Both the position numbers and the translations under genes were made by a program. From Mesorhizobium ventifaucium (GTDB taxonomy: Bacteria; Pseudomonadota; Alphaproteobacteria; Rhizobiales; Rhizobiaceae), in the NCBI RefSeq assembly GCF_935822925.1, contig NZ_CAKXZS010000001.1, forward strand, positions 116,903 through 180,902: a stretch of 64,000 bases of DNA. Reading direction: 5' to 3'. Below are positions 44,561 to 55,247 of this stretch, in pieces; position 1 is the first letter of the stretch; every line of letters begins with the position of its first letter. The notes under the pieces are model-generated. The model was not told the origin of the DNA. It worked only from the letters and a program-made list of their open reading frames with translations, and searched no databases.

Positions 44561-46042
44561 TCAGGCGATCGCCGCGAGTGCCGGGACGCCGGACTCGGCG
44601 GCGTAAATCGCGCCGATTGCCGTTTCGATATAGTCATGGCCGTAAGCGTCGGTTGCTCGGATACCGGCGTCCGCGAGCTGATCCTTGGGGCAATTTCCAA
44701 TCTTGACGCAAAGCACGACGTCTATGCCTTCCAGCGCAGCGATGACGCCGTCGAGAGTGGCGTTCTCGCCCCAACCCCCAAGGCAATACTGCTCAACCTT
44801 GCGGTGCCCGATAAAGTTGATCCCTATCGGCGACGCTTCATACACCTGGAATTCCTTGGCATGGCCGAAGTGTTCGTTGACGCGGCCGCCGCCCTTAGTC
44901 GCCACCGCAACGAGGAGGGACTTGCCGGAGCTCGTTGTCTTGACCATTCCGATCGCTTCGCTCCTGGCCGCCAAGCGATCACGGCGCTCGTCCGCGACCA
45001 GCTCTCGATAGGCTTCGCGCTTGCCGGCATCGTAGGTGAGCTCGCCGGGAATCTGGTCGAGTGTGAATTCCTGGCCACGATCCTCACCCAGCAGGCCGAC
45101 GGCATCTGCCCGGCACTGCCGGCAGTGGCGCATCAACTTGGCGCCGCCTTCAAGACGATCCTGAAGAGCCTTCATCTCCATTGCATTTGGACCGCGCTGC
45201 CCGGTCAGTCCGTAGTACGTGCCGTGCGCCGGGTCGGAAATCAGAGGCATGACATTGTGCAGGAACGCGCCGCGCTGCTTGACCCACTTATTCACCTCAA
45301 TCAGGTGCTGGTCGTTCACTCCAGGGATCATCACCGAATTGATTTTGGTGAGGATGCCGCGCGCGCTCAGCATCTCTAACCCCAGCATCTGCCGCTCGTG
45401 CAGAATCCTGGCGGCTTGGACGCCGACGTAGCGGCGATGGTCGTAAAAGATCCAGGGATAGATCTTTGCGCCGACTTCCGGATCGACCATGTTGATCGTG
45501 ATCGTCACGTGATCGACATTCATGTCGGCAAGCTCGTCGACGTGGTCCGGCAGCGCGAGCCCGTTCGTAGAGACGCAGAGCTTGACGTCGGGGATTTCCC
45601 TGACGACGCGTTCGAACGTTGCCTTCGTCTTCTCCCAGTCGTAGCAGGCATCGCCCGGTCCGGCGATGCCAAGCACGGAAAGCTGCGGCACTTCGTTGGC
45701 GACCGCGATAACTTTGCGTACCGCCTGATCGGGCGTCAGCTTTTCCGAGACAACCCCGGGCCGGCTTTCGTTGGCGCAGTCATATTTGCGATTGCAGTAG
45801 TTGCACTGGACATTGCAGGCCGGCGCGACGGCGACGTGCATGCGCGCGAAATAGTGATGCGCCTCTTCTGAAAAGCACGGGTGATCCTTGATCTTGTCCC
45901 AGATAGCCGGATCCACATCGTCCGGCCTTGTCGACGACCCGCAGGAGGAAGATGCGCAGCCACCCGAATTCGCGCTCGCCAGCAACTGGTCGGAGAACCT
46001 TGCGCCGGTCAGGCTCTCAACCGAAATTACCGGTGCGGACAT
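44561..46042 (-). CDS. nifB: NifB, radical SAM FeMo-cofactor core synthase
   Basis: Makes NifB-co, the iron-sulphur-carbide core of the FeMo cofactor. 493 aa from the ATG giving [13 protein letters not shown], chosen because it has CGGAG 8 bp upstream and lies just after the sigma-54 promoter; the longer frame from 46165 would start upstream of that promoter. Radical SAM cysteines are in [15 protein letters not shown] near residue 72. The C-terminal part, from about residue 370 ([19 protein letters not shown]), is the NifX-like domain. First gene of nifB-fdxN-nifZ-fixU. Confidence 0.96.
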   Translation of the reverse strand: MSAPVISVESLTGARFSDQLLASANSGGCASSSCGSSTRPDDVDPAIWDKIKDHPCFSEEAHHYFARMHVAVAPACNVQCNYCNRKYDCANESRPGVVSEKLTPDQAVRKVIAVANEVPQLSVLGIAGPGDACYDWEKTKATFERVVREIPDVKLCVSTNGLALPDHVDELADMNVDHVTITINMVDPEVGAKIYPWIFYDHRRYVGVQAARILHERQMLGLEMLSARGILTKINSVMIPGVNDQHLIEVNKWVKQRGAFLHNVMPLISDPAHGTYYGLTGQRGPNAMEMKALQDRLEGGAKLMRHCRQCRADAVGLLGEDRGQEFTLDQIPGELTYDAGKREAYRELVADERRDRLAARSEAIGMVKTTSSGKSLLVAVATKGGGRVNEHFGHAKEFQVYEASPIGINFIGHRKVEQYCLGGWGENATLDGVIAALEGIDVVLCVKIGNCPKDQLADAGIRATDAYGHDYIETAIGAIYAAESGVPALAAIA

Positions 46043-46081
46043 CGAACGGCTCCGTTGCGGGTTAACGTCGCAGTTCAAAAC

Positions 46082-46096
46082 GCAAGCGCAATGCCA
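46082..46096 (-). promoter_or_regulatory. Sigma-54 promoter of nifB
   Basis: TGGCATTGCGCTTGC on the minus strand fits TGGCAY-N5-TTGC; 40 bp before the nifB ATG. Confidence 0.86.
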
Positions 46097-46170
46097 ACTC
46101 AAAAAGCTGGCACTATGATCACGAATTGGCTTTTCGCGTCGGATAACAAGGCGTTGCTCCGACATCGCTT

Positions 46171-46186
46171 TGTCGGACTTCCGACA
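46171..46186 (-). promoter_or_regulatory. NifA upstream activator site for nifB
   Basis: TGTCGGACTTCCGACA, an exact TGT-N10-ACA site, 75-90 bp upstream of the nifB sigma-54 promoter. The half-site GACA is repeated 5 bp further to the left. Confidence 0.85.
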
Positions 46187-46560
46187 GTGGCTACGCGCAG
46201 AACGTGAGGAAGACGACTCCGGCCGGACATCATTTCGAAAGAGAAATCCCGTGTCGATCCTTCACTGGTGATCGCCTCGGCACAACCTTCTCGACCGGTC
46301 TCCGACGAAGATGTAGGTCTCAGCGACGGCGAACTCGTCCGTGGTGAAGTTGCCGCCGGATCCCTGTGTCGGCATGGTTCGGGTTGGGAGAGTCGGTGCG
46401 TCCCCTTTACGCTCGTCAAGACGCCGGGAAAGGCCCGGCGTCGCCGCGATGAAGGGTGTGACGATCGTCAGACGCCTCGCGCAGGTTTGGCTCGCGCTCG
46501 GACGGATTCTCGCGTAGCTGGCGCAGTGTGTGGTCTTGTTCTCGACGTCATGAGAGAACG
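46187..46560. other. Stretch between nifA2 and the nifB activator site, no gene seen
   Basis: 374 bp on the 3' side of nifA2. Minus-strand frames here give arginine-rich products with no family. No terminator with a T run was found, so nifA2 transcription may continue into nifB. Confidence 0.4.
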
Positions 46561-48333
46561 CTAGAATTTCTTCACCTCGATACCATGTCGGCGCAAAGCG
46601 TATCCGACTTGCCGCGGCGTCACGCCGAGGATACGAGCGGCCTTGGCCTGAACCCAGCCGACCTTCTCCATCGCGTCGATCAGCCGGTCGCGTTCCGTCA
46701 GGCGCGGGCCTATTGCAGGAAAAGCAGGATCGTTTGGAGGGGCGGCCGTATGAGGTAATACGTTGTCCTGTGCGGTGCCGAAGCGCCCGGCCGGGATCCG
46801 CGATCCAATGGGCGTAATGTTGCTTCGAGTGCGCTCGTCGCCGGTATTGCCGCTGTGCGAATGATCGGCTCTTTTCCAGAGGAGCCAAGACAGGCATTGG
46901 TTATTGTTGCAGGCAAAATCCGACGGAGCGATTGTCCTGGAACGCGCTAGCGTGGCCGTCCTTTGCACGCAGTTCTCCAATTCGCGGACGTTACCAGGGA
47001 AGTAGCATTGCGAGATAAACTCGAGCGCCGACGGCGCGAAGGCGAGTTCGAGATGGTTGTCCTTGTTGAATCGTTCGAGGAAGGCGTTCGCAAGGCGAGG
47101 AATATCCCCCGGTCGCTCTCTGAGCGGAGGCAGGATGATTGGCACCACATTGATGCGATAATAAAGGTCGGCCCTGAAATCCCCGTTTACGACAGCCGTC
47201 TCGAGGTCCCTGTTGGTGGCGCATATAAGTCGCACGTCGACCTGCAGCGTCTTGGTACCGCCAACACGCTCCAGTTCGCCTTCCTGCAAGACGCGTAACA
47301 GCTTGGCTTGAAAAGCAGGCGAAATCTCGCCGATTTCGTCGAGTAGAAGCGTTCCCCCGTTTGCCAGTTCAAAACGGCCGGCGCGCTGGGAAATTGCCCC
47401 TGTGAAGGCACCTTTTTCATGCCCGAACAGCTCCGACTCCAGAACGCTTTCCGACAGGGCGGCGCAGTTCAATTTGACGAAAGACTTCCTCCTCCGGCGT
47501 GAAAGCTTATGGATGAGCTGCGCGAAAAATTCCTTGCCGGTTCCGCTTTCGCCACGCAGAAGCACGGTGGAATTCGTCCTTGCTATTATGGAGACGGTTT
47601 CGAGCACCTGCTTAAGAGCGGGACTTTCCCCGATGATCCCGTCCATTTTGACAGGCGGGTGGGGGACGGGGTCGGTCCTGTCCTCATCGCGCGAATTCTC
47701 CGGTATCCATTGCTCATCGACGCGCCGCTCACGATCCGTAGTCAGGGCGCGATGGAGGCGAATAGTTCGGCCGACCAGGTTGGCGACCATCGTCAGGAAT
47801 CCTATGTCCTCATCGTAGCGGGAGCCGGTGGCGCTGTCTCTTACGCGGTCGATCGACAACATGCCAAGGATCTTATGCTCAGCCTTCACCGGGACGCCAA
47901 TGAAGGCAATTGGGAGGGAATTGCCGCTTGGATAAGTTTCAAGGTCATCCTGAAATAGCTCGGATGTGCCGAGGTCAGGTATGACGAGCCGCGTCCCCGT
48001 AGCGACGATCTCGTCCACTACGGCCTGTGGTATGGTGGGGTGAGTGCCTGATCGGGCGGTATCGGGGTTGCCAGCACTCGCGGCAATCTCCGGCTCACCT
48101 TCAGCGTCCAGTACAACGATTGCTCCGTGACGCATCTGCACAAAAGATGGGAGTATATTCGCGACATTGGCAAGCGTAATGTCCAGCCGGGCGGGAGCGG
48201 TCAGGGCCTTCGATATCTCGTAGATTCCCCTGAGCCAGACATCAGCTTGGGACATCGCATCGCTGGACGGCTCGCGGAGGGTGTCTCGAGATCCTACTCC
48301 GTTGACCCGATCATCCGGCCGTATGTGAGCCAT
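46561..48333 (-). CDS. nifA2: Nitrogen fixation regulator NifA, copy 2
   Basis: 590-aa sigma-54 activator: GAF domain (residues 38-200), AAA+ domain with Walker A GESGTGKE and the canonical loop GAFTGA, and C-terminal helix-turn-helix (QAKAARILGVTPRQVGYAL). The oxygen-sensing cysteines follow C-X11-C-X19-C-X4-C, as in other alpha-proteobacterial NifA. It lies between fixX and nifB, the normal place in rhizobia, so it is probably the main nif activator here. GAGGTG precedes the ATG. It differs widely from NifA1 outside the AAA+ and DNA-binding parts. Confidence 0.95.
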   Translation of the reverse strand: MAHIRPDDRVNGVGSRDTLREPSSDAMSQADVWLRGIYEISKALTAPARLDITLANVANILPSFVQMRHGAIVVLDAEGEPEIAASAGNPDTARSGTHPTIPQAVVDEIVATGTRLVIPDLGTSELFQDDLETYPSGNSLPIAFIGVPVKAEHKILGMLSIDRVRDSATGSRYDEDIGFLTMVANLVGRTIRLHRALTTDRERRVDEQWIPENSRDEDRTDPVPHPPVKMDGIIGESPALKQVLETVSIIARTNSTVLLRGESGTGKEFFAQLIHKLSRRRRKSFVKLNCAALSESVLESELFGHEKGAFTGAISQRAGRFELANGGTLLLDEIGEISPAFQAKLLRVLQEGELERVGGTKTLQVDVRLICATNRDLETAVVNGDFRADLYYRINVVPIILPPLRERPGDIPRLANAFLERFNKDNHLELAFAPSALEFISQCYFPGNVRELENCVQRTATLARSRTIAPSDFACNNNQCLSWLLWKRADHSHSGNTGDERTRSNITPIGSRIPAGRFGTAQDNVLPHTAAPPNDPAFPAIGPRLTERDRLIDAMEKVGWVQAKAARILGVTPRQVGYALRRHGIEVKKF

Positions 48334-48512
48334 GGAAACACCTCAGCGGTTGTGGTCCAGGGTGCTCCTCCCAAGCGCCTTTTCCTTTTCAATTCTGGAA
48401 GCACAGTGTTCACCCGATCCTCCCTTTTGCGATATGGTGCAAGCAAAGGTTGGCGCTCGGTCGTAACGTCAGGAGTACACAGGTGCACACCCATCAACGG
48501 TGCGAACGCCGA

Positions 48513-48812
48513 TCATCCGAACTTGAAGAGGACACCGAAGCCACCGCGCGGATAATTCCATTCGATCTCGCCACTGGTCTCGCACAAAATGCGGCAGGTG
48601 CCGCACTCCATGCAGCCATCGGCGGTGATTTCAACTTGACCTTTGTCGTTCAACTCATAGCATTTCGCTGGACAGACGCGGGTCAGCGCGAGCAGATTCG
48701 CGCTTGGCTGCTTGTGCGGTCGCACCTTTATATGCGGACGGCCGGAGTCCACCAGATAGCGGTTCTGGTAAAGCTTGTCCTCGACACGTAATTTTGTCCC
48801 TGGGTTCGTCAT
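48513..48812 (-). CDS. fixX: Ferredoxin-like protein FixX
   Basis: 99 aa with [14 protein letters not shown] and [18 protein letters not shown], one [4Fe-4S]-type cluster. Part of the FixABCX electron-bifurcating complex that feeds electrons to nitrogenase. 12 bp after fixC; nifA2 follows after 180 bp. Confidence 0.95.
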   Translation of the reverse strand: MTNPGTKLRVEDKLYQNRYLVDSGRPHIKVRPHKQPSANLLALTRVCPAKCYELNDKGQVEITADGCMECGTCRILCETSGEIEWNYPRGGFGVLFKFG

Positions 48813-48824
48813 GTCGTCAGTGCC

Positions 48825-50138
48825 TCACCGCCACGCCAATGCCAGGCGGATCGCGTCGCTGACCAGCCCCAACCGCGAGCGCGCCTTGATGAAGGCTGCC
48901 GTGGTCGCTTTTTCCTTTTCGATCTTTGGCGTGCCGTCGACACGCATGAAGTTCTGCGCGGCTTGCGACATCAGCCGCGGGTAGGTCGTGAAGAAATTGC
49001 GGGCGTTGGTGTGGAGTAAAGCTGGCATGTCTTTGTATTTCCGCAGGTCTTTGACTACGAAGGATTTCTCCAGCATTGTCTTGTAAAGGGCGAGGTTCCG
49101 TTTGGTCATCGGATCGTTGCGTCTTTTCACCTGGATGATAGCCTCAGCCGCAATGCGACCGGAGGTCATGGCGAGGTTCGAACCCTCACGGTGAACGGCG
49201 TTGTTCAATTGCGCGGCATCGCCGACAACGACCCAACCGTCGCCAAAGAGCTGCGGAATAGCCTTGTAGCCACCTTCGGGGATGAGATGCGCCGCGTATT
49301 CTTTCACCTCCGAACCGGCGATCAGCGGCCGGATCGAAGGATGGTTTTTTAGCGCGTCGAGAAGGGCGTAAGGGCTCTCCATCTTCGCGGCGAAATCCGA
49401 GACGAGGCAGCCGATACCCAGTGAGATCGATTCCTTGTTGGTGTAGAGGAACCCGAGCCCGGCCATGCCGTGGGATATCGTGCCGACTGCCTCGATCACG
49501 CAGCCTTCACTCCCTTTGACCCCGAACCGCTGCTCAATGACCTCTTCGGGCAGGAAATGCATCTCCTTGACTGCGAGTGCCACCGCTTCCGGCTTCAGCA
49601 TCTTGCGCAGACCGCCCCGCGTGCCAAGCAACCCGCAGACACCTTCTGCAAGAACAACTACGTCCGCGTAGATCGCTCCGCCGGCCCGATCCGTGCGGAC
49701 GCCGATCACCTTGCCCTTGGCGTCGCGGACGAGTTCCGTCACCGTCGTCTCGCACAGAACCGTCGCGCCGGCCCCGCGCACCCTGCGTGAAAACCATTTA
49801 TCGAACTGGGCACGAATGATCGTATAGCGGTTGGGCTTCACCTCGTTGAAGTCGTCCGACCGATAGTGAATCCCGGTGTGGGAGGTCTCGTCCATCACCC
49901 AGAGCCGCTGTTCAACCAGATGCCGCTCGAGCGGTGCATCATCCCGGAAATCCGGGACGATCTTCTCCAGCATGTTCGCGTACATGATGGCGCCCTGGAC
50001 GTTCTTGGAGCCCGGATATTCACCTCGCTCCAACTGGAGTACCTTCAAGCCGTCGCTTGCCATAGTGTAGGCAGCTGCGTTCCCGGACATGCCGGCGCCG
50101 ATGACAATGGCATCGAACTCTTCCTTGATCATCTCCAA
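48825..50138 (-). CDS. fixC: FixC, flavoprotein of the FixABCX complex
   Basis: 437 aa with an N-terminal FAD site ([20 protein letters not shown]), [19 protein letters not shown] in the middle, and the ETF-QO-like fold. It takes electrons from FixAB and passes them toward quinone and FixX. The first codons are MEMIKEEF; the second ATG at 50132 is an alternative start. Spaced 5 bp from fixB. Confidence 0.95.
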   Translation of the reverse strand: MEMIKEEFDAIVIGAGMSGNAAAYTMASDGLKVLQLERGEYPGSKNVQGAIMYANMLEKIVPDFRDDAPLERHLVEQRLWVMDETSHTGIHYRSDDFNEVKPNRYTIIRAQFDKWFSRRVRGAGATVLCETTVTELVRDAKGKVIGVRTDRAGGAIYADVVVLAEGVCGLLGTRGGLRKMLKPEAVALAVKEMHFLPEEVIEQRFGVKGSEGCVIEAVGTISHGMAGLGFLYTNKESISLGIGCLVSDFAAKMESPYALLDALKNHPSIRPLIAGSEVKEYAAHLIPEGGYKAIPQLFGDGWVVVGDAAQLNNAVHREGSNLAMTSGRIAAEAIIQVKRRNDPMTKRNLALYKTMLEKSFVVKDLRKYKDMPALLHTNARNFFTTYPRLMSQAAQNFMRVDGTPKIEKEKATTAAFIKARSRLGLVSDAIRLALAWR

Positions 50139-50143
50139 CTCCC

Positions 50144-51253
50144 TTAGCTCGCAAGCTTGTCGCGACTGTGCGGCGAAAGCCGCCGGGTGAAGGCCTCGAT
50201 CAGTGCGGGCAGAAAGCGAACCGCATCGGTGACGATACCGAGGTGAGCGAAATCGAAAATTGGCGCGTTCGGGTCGGTGTTGATGGCCACGATAAGATCG
50301 GCTCCCTCAACTCCCACGCGGTGCTGGATGGCGCCGGATATACCGGCCGCTATGTAAAGCTTCGGCCGGATTGTCTTGCCAGTTTGGCCGATCTGTCGAT
50401 CGGCCGGCATCCAGCCCTTTTGGACCAGCGGCCGCGAACAGCCAAATTCGGCGCCGATCGCTCGCGCGAGACTCTTCACAAGCTGCAGGTTCTCCGCCCC
50501 GCCGAGACCGAGTCCTCCCGCAACCACCACATCGGCATAGGCGAGATTGGCGGTCCCGGACTGGCTATCCGGAAGGAACCCAAGCACTTTCGTGACGATT
50601 TCATCCTCGGCTAGTGACAGCTCGTGCGCGATGACACGCCCCATCGCTCTGTGTGCCCGCTGCGGCATGGGCATGACCCTCGGTCGCACCGTCGCCATCT
50701 GCGGCCTGTAATTGAGCGTGTAGATCGTGCATAGCAAGGAACCCCCAAAAGTCGGACGGGTCGCGGCGAGTGAACCGTCGGCATCCACGTCGAGTTCGGT
50801 GCAGTCGGCCGTTAGCCCTGTCAGCAAGGTCGTCGCGACGGAACCGGCGAGATCCCTGCCGAGCGTGGTCGCACCGAGAAGCAGGATCTCGGGTTTGTAA
50901 GTATCAACCAGATCCGTCATTGCCTTGGTGAAAGGCTCATTGCGATAGTCGGCGAGCAGCGGCGCCTCAACGAAGTAGACAAGGTCGGCCCCATAGGCGA
51001 AGGCCTCGGCGACTGCGTTCTGGGTGGCTTCTCCAGGCGGTCCGAGCACAGCGCCCGCGAGCTGGACGCCAAGTTTGTCCGCCAGCTTGCGGCCCTCACC
51101 AAGCAGTTCAAAGGATACGGGATGGACCTGGCCGCGTTCGAGCTCAATGAAAACCCAAACGTGCCGATAGTCCCTGAAACGCTCGGGCAGCTCCTTCTTC
51201 ATCCCGGCACGGCCGGCGGGCGGGCGAGGGGTGTCTGGGTTCGCGCTCGACAT
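50144..51253 (-). CDS. fixB: FixB, electron transfer flavoprotein alpha-like
   Basis: 369 aa, ETF-alpha family: [54 protein letters not shown], the FAD site in [20 protein letters not shown] and QHRVGV near residue 305, and [10 protein letters not shown]. Forms a heterodimer with FixA. 18 bp after fixA. Confidence 0.95.
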   Translation of the reverse strand: MSSANPDTPRPPAGRAGMKKELPERFRDYRHVWVFIELERGQVHPVSFELLGEGRKLADKLGVQLAGAVLGPPGEATQNAVAEAFAYGADLVYFVEAPLLADYRNEPFTKAMTDLVDTYKPEILLLGATTLGRDLAGSVATTLLTGLTADCTELDVDADGSLAATRPTFGGSLLCTIYTLNYRPQMATVRPRVMPMPQRAHRAMGRVIAHELSLAEDEIVTKVLGFLPDSQSGTANLAYADVVVAGGLGLGGAENLQLVKSLARAIGAEFGCSRPLVQKGWMPADRQIGQTGKTIRPKLYIAAGISGAIQHRVGVEGADLIVAINTDPNAPIFDFAHLGIVTDAVRFLPALIEAFTRRLSPHSRDKLAS

Positions 51254-51271
51254 ATGGTCTGCTCCTTGCCG

Positions 51272-52120
51272 TCACGCGGCTTCGAAGGCGAGTTCCGGTT
51301 CCAGTGCCGGCTGGCGGGTGAAAATTGCACCAATCAGTTCGTCGGCGAGATCGCGCAGCGTCTTCTCGGCGGTGTCAATTTGCACCGCCTTTTCCGACCG
51401 CGGGGTAGGGGCGAAAACGCGTTTGACGACGGTCGGCGAGCCACGCAAGCCGCATTTGGTGAGGTCTTCAATGCCGGCCTCGGCCGCACTCCATTTCACA
51501 ATCCGGCTGCGCGCGGCACACAGGGCGTCTTCGATCGAGCCCCGGCGCATCTCGTTTGTGCCTTCCAGCATCGTGATGAGGCAAGGCAGCCTGCTCTTGA
51601 GCTTCTGGGTGCCGCCCTCGCAACGGCGCTCGACCGTGATCTCGCGGGCAGCAAGATCGATGGAGGCGATTTTCGCGACATAGGTGAGTTGAAAGAGATC
51701 GAGACGCTTGGCGATGCCGGGCCCGACTTGGGCGGTGTCGCCGTCGATCGTCTGTTTGCCCGTGAAGACCACGTCCGGCGGGCCGAATGTCTCGCCAATC
51801 TTCGCGATTGCCTGGGAAAGAGCAAAGGAGGTCGCCAGTGTGTCGGAACCGGCAAAATAGCGGTCGGTCAAAAGCACCGCGCGATCAGCGCCGTAGCCGA
51901 GCGCCTTGCGCAGGCAGTCCTCTGCCATGGGTGGACCCATAGTGAGCACTGTGACCTCCCCACCATAAGCGTCGCGTAGCCTGAGTGCTTCTTCCAGGGC
52001 AAATAGGTCGTAAGGGTTGATGATGGTCGGCACACCCTGGCGCATGATGGTGTTCGTCACCGGGTGGACCCGTATCTGAGCCGAGTCCGGCACCTGCTTG
52101 ATGCTGACGACGATGTGCAT
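51272..52120 (-). CDS. fixA: FixA, electron transfer flavoprotein beta-like
   Basis: 282 aa, ETF-beta family: MHIVVSIKQVPDSAQIRVHP at the start, NPYDLFALEEALRLRD, and VFTGKQTIDGDTAQVGPGIA. First gene of fixABCX, with a sigma-54 promoter 55 bp upstream and a dyad like a NifA site further up. Acts as the NADH-binding bifurcating half of the complex. Confidence 0.95.
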   Translation of the reverse strand: MHIVVSIKQVPDSAQIRVHPVTNTIMRQGVPTIINPYDLFALEEALRLRDAYGGEVTVLTMGPPMAEDCLRKALGYGADRAVLLTDRYFAGSDTLATSFALSQAIAKIGETFGPPDVVFTGKQTIDGDTAQVGPGIAKRLDLFQLTYVAKIASIDLAAREITVERRCEGGTQKLKSRLPCLITMLEGTNEMRRGSIEDALCAARSRIVKWSAAEAGIEDLTKCGLRGSPTVVKRVFAPTPRSEKAVQIDTAEKTLRDLADELIGAIFTRQPALEPELAFEAA

Positions 52121-52174
52121 TGGCGTTCTCTACGCTGTTATCCCGATGCGGGCCGGCGGTGCGAGTTCTTGGCT

Positions 52175-52189
52175 GCATCATTTGTGCCA
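52175..52189 (-). promoter_or_regulatory. Sigma-54 promoter of fixABCX
   Basis: TGGCACAAATGATGC on the minus strand: exact -24 TGGCAC and a -12 of ATGC instead of TTGC with the right N10 spacing between GG and GC. 55 bp before the fixA start. Confidence 0.75.
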
Positions 52190-52271
52190 AGTGTTTTGCG
52201 GCCTCTTTTCCCTGAAATTCGGCTGGTCATTTCTGAAGGCGCCGTTGCGATGCCCGAATTGTCGGCTTCTT

Positions 52272-52296
52272 GACATTGTCGCGTCGCAACAATGTC
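52272..52296 (-). promoter_or_regulatory. Dyad upstream of fixA, probable NifA site with 9-bp spacing
   Basis: GACATTGT, 9 bases, ACAATGTC: a perfect 8-bp inverted repeat 83-107 bp upstream of the fixA sigma-54 promoter. The NifA consensus TGT-N10-ACA is met except that the spacing is N9. Confidence 0.55.
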
Positions 52297-52300
52297 GCAC

Positions 52301-52681
52301 TTATTCCCTGCCGAACCGCTTCAGGACGGATTCGAACGGAACGAATGTCCGGCCCGGCGTGTGAGGTTTGTCCGGATCGTGGTCTTTGAGCACCTTGAAA
52401 ATCCGATGCGTGAGCGGCGAGGAAACCGCGAAGTCCTCGTAGGCGCGTTCCAGCATGGCGCAGACGCGCGCGGCGATCACCTGGTCGGGCAGACCGGAGA
52501 AATCTTCCTCTGCAAGATATTGGCCCATACGCTTCATGATATGGAGCCGTGAAACATTGAGCACCTTCGGATCATACGAGACGCCAAGGACAGCGAAGAA
52601 CTCCTCCGCGGACGACAGGCCTTTCAGTCGCGTGAGGATATTGGTGAAATCGATGGGACGTCTGTCAGCGAAACAACTCAT
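52301..52681 (-). CDS. nifW: NifW, nitrogenase-protective protein
   Basis: 126 aa with LKGLSSAEEFFAVLGVSYDP, LHIMKRMGQYL and YEDFAVSSPLTHRIFKVLKD, the whole NifW family pattern. It protects or helps mature the MoFe protein. Read after the nifV relic on the same strand; its stop lies only 5 bp from the fixA activator dyad. Confidence 0.94.
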   Translation of the reverse strand: MSCFADRRPIDFTNILTRLKGLSSAEEFFAVLGVSYDPKVLNVSRLHIMKRMGQYLAEEDFSGLPDQVIAARVCAMLERAYEDFAVSSPLTHRIFKVLKDHDPDKPHTPGRTFVPFESVLKRFGRE

Positions 52682-52998
52682 TGCATTCTCCCTTGTTGCA
52701 CTGTGGGATCAGATACGCTCTGTTTTGCAGTCGCGAAATCCGCGGTTGGTAAACGAAATGCGCTGAGTCAGCGAGGCAATCGCTTCGTCGACAGGACTGG
52801 GCATCCGGTGCCCAGGCCGGGCGTGGCGCACGGGCGCCAATGCCCGCAGCGCTGGGCGAGCGGGATGGGCTCGACTATCTCTGCATTGGCCCTCGACCTT
52901 GCGCTCGGCCCCGACCGAGGTCTTGCCGCCAGCACCAATGAGAAGACGGGCCGGCTGCGGCCGGATTGCGCGCCTTGATCTCCGCAAGGTTTTGGGCG
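52682..52998. other. Stretch between nifW and the nifV fragment
   Basis: About 320 bp. A minus-strand open frame covers it (52709-53152) but its basic product has no family match. It probably holds decayed remains of the rest of nifV. Confidence 0.4.
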
Positions 52999-53370
52999 TC
53001 ATAGCCCATAGGACAGCGGAAGCTGGAGCGTTCTTGCCTGATCGAGGCCGAGCTTGGCGGCAAGTTGGATATCCGATGCGGGCAACGAAAGATTGACGGC
53101 GCGGACGCCGTTCTCGACCGCTGCATCGAGATCCTGTGAGATCATCCGGCACCAGGCCGTGAGCCGCACCGGGAGACTCCGCGCGACCACGGCGCGAATT
53201 GCGTCGCTCTCGTCGGCGCCCATGACCGGCGTGCCGATCTCGATCTCAGGCACGCCGGCTGCCGCAAGCGACTCGGCGATCGCAAGTTTTTCCGCCACCG
53301 TGAAGGCAACGCCGGGTGCCTGCTCGCCGTCGCGCAGGGTCGTATCGTTGAGAAAGACCTGACTGATCAT
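52999..53370 (-). pseudogene. nifV: Truncated nifV (homocitrate synthase)
   Basis: 123 codons from the ATG that overlaps the nifS stop, starting [20 protein letters not shown]. The [10 protein letters not shown] metal-binding start is intact, and [28 protein letters not shown] follow, then the frame ends at LPLSYGL and TGA. A full NifV has about 380 residues, so two thirds are missing; the 300 bp to nifW hold no recognisable remainder. Homocitrate for FeMo-cofactor would have to come from the plant, as known for some legumes. Confidence 0.88.
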
Positions 53371-54584
53371 GAATGGTGGCCGGTTCTTCTGCCGCTTAGA
53401 CCTGGAACGCAATGAAGGTCTTCGGCACCCCGGCTATCCGGCTCAGAAGTCGAAGCGTCGCGCAGCTTCTCCACTATTGAAGGCAAGACCTCGAGCACCC
53501 GGTCCACGTCTTCTTGGTCGTTGTCACGCGCGAAAGAGAAGCGGACCGCCCCATATGGCATTTTCATCGCGCTCAGGACATGGCTCGGCTCGGCACAGCC
53601 GGAGGTGCAGGCGGAGCCCGAGGAACAGACGATGCCCTTGCGGTCGAGGAGATGCAGGATTCCATGGCCTTCGATACGCTCGAAGCCGATGCTTGCGGTG
53701 TTCGGCAAGCGCTCCAGGGGATCGCCGTTGACGAAGGTGTTTGGGACACGCTGGACAAGCCCGTTCTCCAGCCGGTCGCGGAGCCACTTTATCCGTGGGG
53801 TCTCCTCATCCATGAATTTCAAGGCGAGTTCGGCTGCCATGCCGAGCCCGACTATGCCGGGCGTGTTTTCGGTGCCCGCACGCCGGTCGCTCTCTTGGTG
53901 ACCCCCTTTGATCAGGGAGTGGAAGCGCACAGCGCGCTTGACGAAAAGTGCACCGGCCCCTTTTGGTCCATGAAATTTATGGCTGGAGAGCGACAGCATG
54001 TCGATAGCGGTCGATTTCAGGTCCATCGGGAGCTTGCCGACTGCCTGCACGGCATCAGTGTGGAAAAGGGCGCCGACTTCCTTGGCCAATTCGGCGAGCT
54101 TGGCGACGGGGAAGATCGTACCAGTCTCGTTATTGGCCCACATGATCGAGACGATTGCCACGTTCGGGTTGAGCGCGGCCCGGTAAGCGTCAATGTCAAG
54201 CCGGCCCTGGCAATCCACCGGGATCCTGTGCACCTTGACGCGGCGCGTCTCCTCGAGATGCGCGCAGAGCGTCAGAACGGCCGGATGTTCGACGGCGGAA
54301 GTCACAATCTCTGTTCGGTCAAGCATCACCTGGAGCGCCGAAAGAATGGCAGCATTGTCGCTTTCCGTTCCACCCGAAGTGAAGGTGATCTCGTCGTCGA
54401 ACTCCGCGCCGATCAGCGCCTGCAGCTGGCGCCGCGCGTTTCTCAGCGCGGCACCGGCAAGGGCGCCAAAACCGTGCGCCGACGAAGGGTTGCCGAATTG
54501 ATCCGTAAGCAACGGCAACATCGCTTCAAAGACTTCAGGATCGACCCGTGTCGTTGCGTTGTTGTCGAGATAGACAACTTTCAT
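53367..54584 (-). CDS. nifS: NifS cysteine desulfurase
   Basis: 405 aa. PLP-dependent enzyme that takes sulphur from cysteine for the clusters of nitrogenase. Landmarks: [14 protein letters not shown] at the start, [14 protein letters not shown] histidine segment ([13 protein letters not shown]), PLP lysine in [15 protein letters not shown], and the catalytic Cys in [18 protein letters not shown] near residue 328. It follows the iscA-like gene and overlaps the nifV relic by 4 bp. Confidence 0.95.
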   Translation of the reverse strand: MKVVYLDNNATTRVDPEVFEAMLPLLTDQFGNPSSAHGFGALAGAALRNARRQLQALIGAEFDDEITFTSGGTESDNAAILSALQVMLDRTEIVTSAVEHPAVLTLCAHLEETRRVKVHRIPVDCQGRLDIDAYRAALNPNVAIVSIMWANNETGTIFPVAKLAELAKEVGALFHTDAVQAVGKLPMDLKSTAIDMLSLSSHKFHGPKGAGALFVKRAVRFHSLIKGGHQESDRRAGTENTPGIVGLGMAAELALKFMDEETPRIKWLRDRLENGLVQRVPNTFVNGDPLERLPNTASIGFERIEGHGILHLLDRKGIVCSSGSACTSGCAEPSHVLSAMKMPYGAVRFSFARDNDQEDVDRVLEVLPSIVEKLRDASTSEPDSRGAEDLHCVPGLSGRRTGHHS

Positions 54585-54762
54585 GGGCTGTGGTCCTCAA
54601 TGGTGCGGAAGGGAGGCGCAACCCGGTTGCATCGAGCCTTGCGCATGCCGTTGCTGGCGGAGACGATCCAGAAGCGGTGCAGGTGCCCCACAGATTGGCG
54701 CAGATTGGGCCGCCATCGCACCGACAAGCTCACCTCAGGCGCACTCTCTCCTTCTTCGGCAA

Positions 54763-55083
54763 TCAACTACAGGACTTGCCGCAGGAGCACTTCCCGCTCG
54801 CATTCGGATTGTCGAAGACAAAGCCGGAGGTTTCGAGACCCGTGACGAAGTCGACGGCCATGCCGGCTACATGCGGCTGGGTGCCGGCGTCTACGAACAC
54901 CTTGATCCCATCTGTCTCGATGATCGCGTCGCCCTCGCGCGGGACGCTCTCCAGGCCCATCGAGTATTTGAAGCCGGAGCAGCCGCCGGCCTCGACCATG
55001 ATGCGAAAGCCTTCTGCCGGCTCACTAGCGGCGGAAAGAGCGGTCTTGACGGCGGCAACGGCCTTGTCGGTGAGCGTAATCAT
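54763..55083 (-). CDS. IscA/HesB-like iron-sulphur carrier of the nif cluster
   Basis: 106 aa with EAGGCSGFKYSMGLE and the C-terminal CSCGKSC, the three-cysteine pattern of A-type carriers. It delivers clusters to nif proteins (often called iscN in rhizobia). The gene stands first in the set with nifS, behind a sigma-54 promoter and a NifA site. Start MITLTDKAVAAVKT. Confidence 0.92.
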   Translation of the reverse strand: MITLTDKAVAAVKTALSAASEPAEGFRIMVEAGGCSGFKYSMGLESVPREGDAIIETDGIKVFVDAGTQPHVAGMAVDFVTGLETSGFVFDNPNASGKCSCGKSCS

Positions 55084-55126
55084 CGCTCGCTTTCTCCTCG
55101 GTGCGTGACACTTCGCGGATCACCGT

Positions 55127-55141
55127 GCATAGACCGTGCCA
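55127..55141 (-). promoter_or_regulatory. Sigma-54 promoter of the iscA-like-nifS operon
   Basis: TGGCACGGTCTATGC on the minus strand: full TGGCACG at -24, ATGC at -12, 44 bp before the start codon. Confidence 0.8.
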
Positions 55142-55247
55142 ATGGGAAAAAATCGTTTCCGGACAGTGCGACATCGCCAACGCGGCGACGATTCTGGTTC
55201 GGCTGTTGCCGCGAAGGCGTTGGGCAACCGACACGTATTGTCGGATT

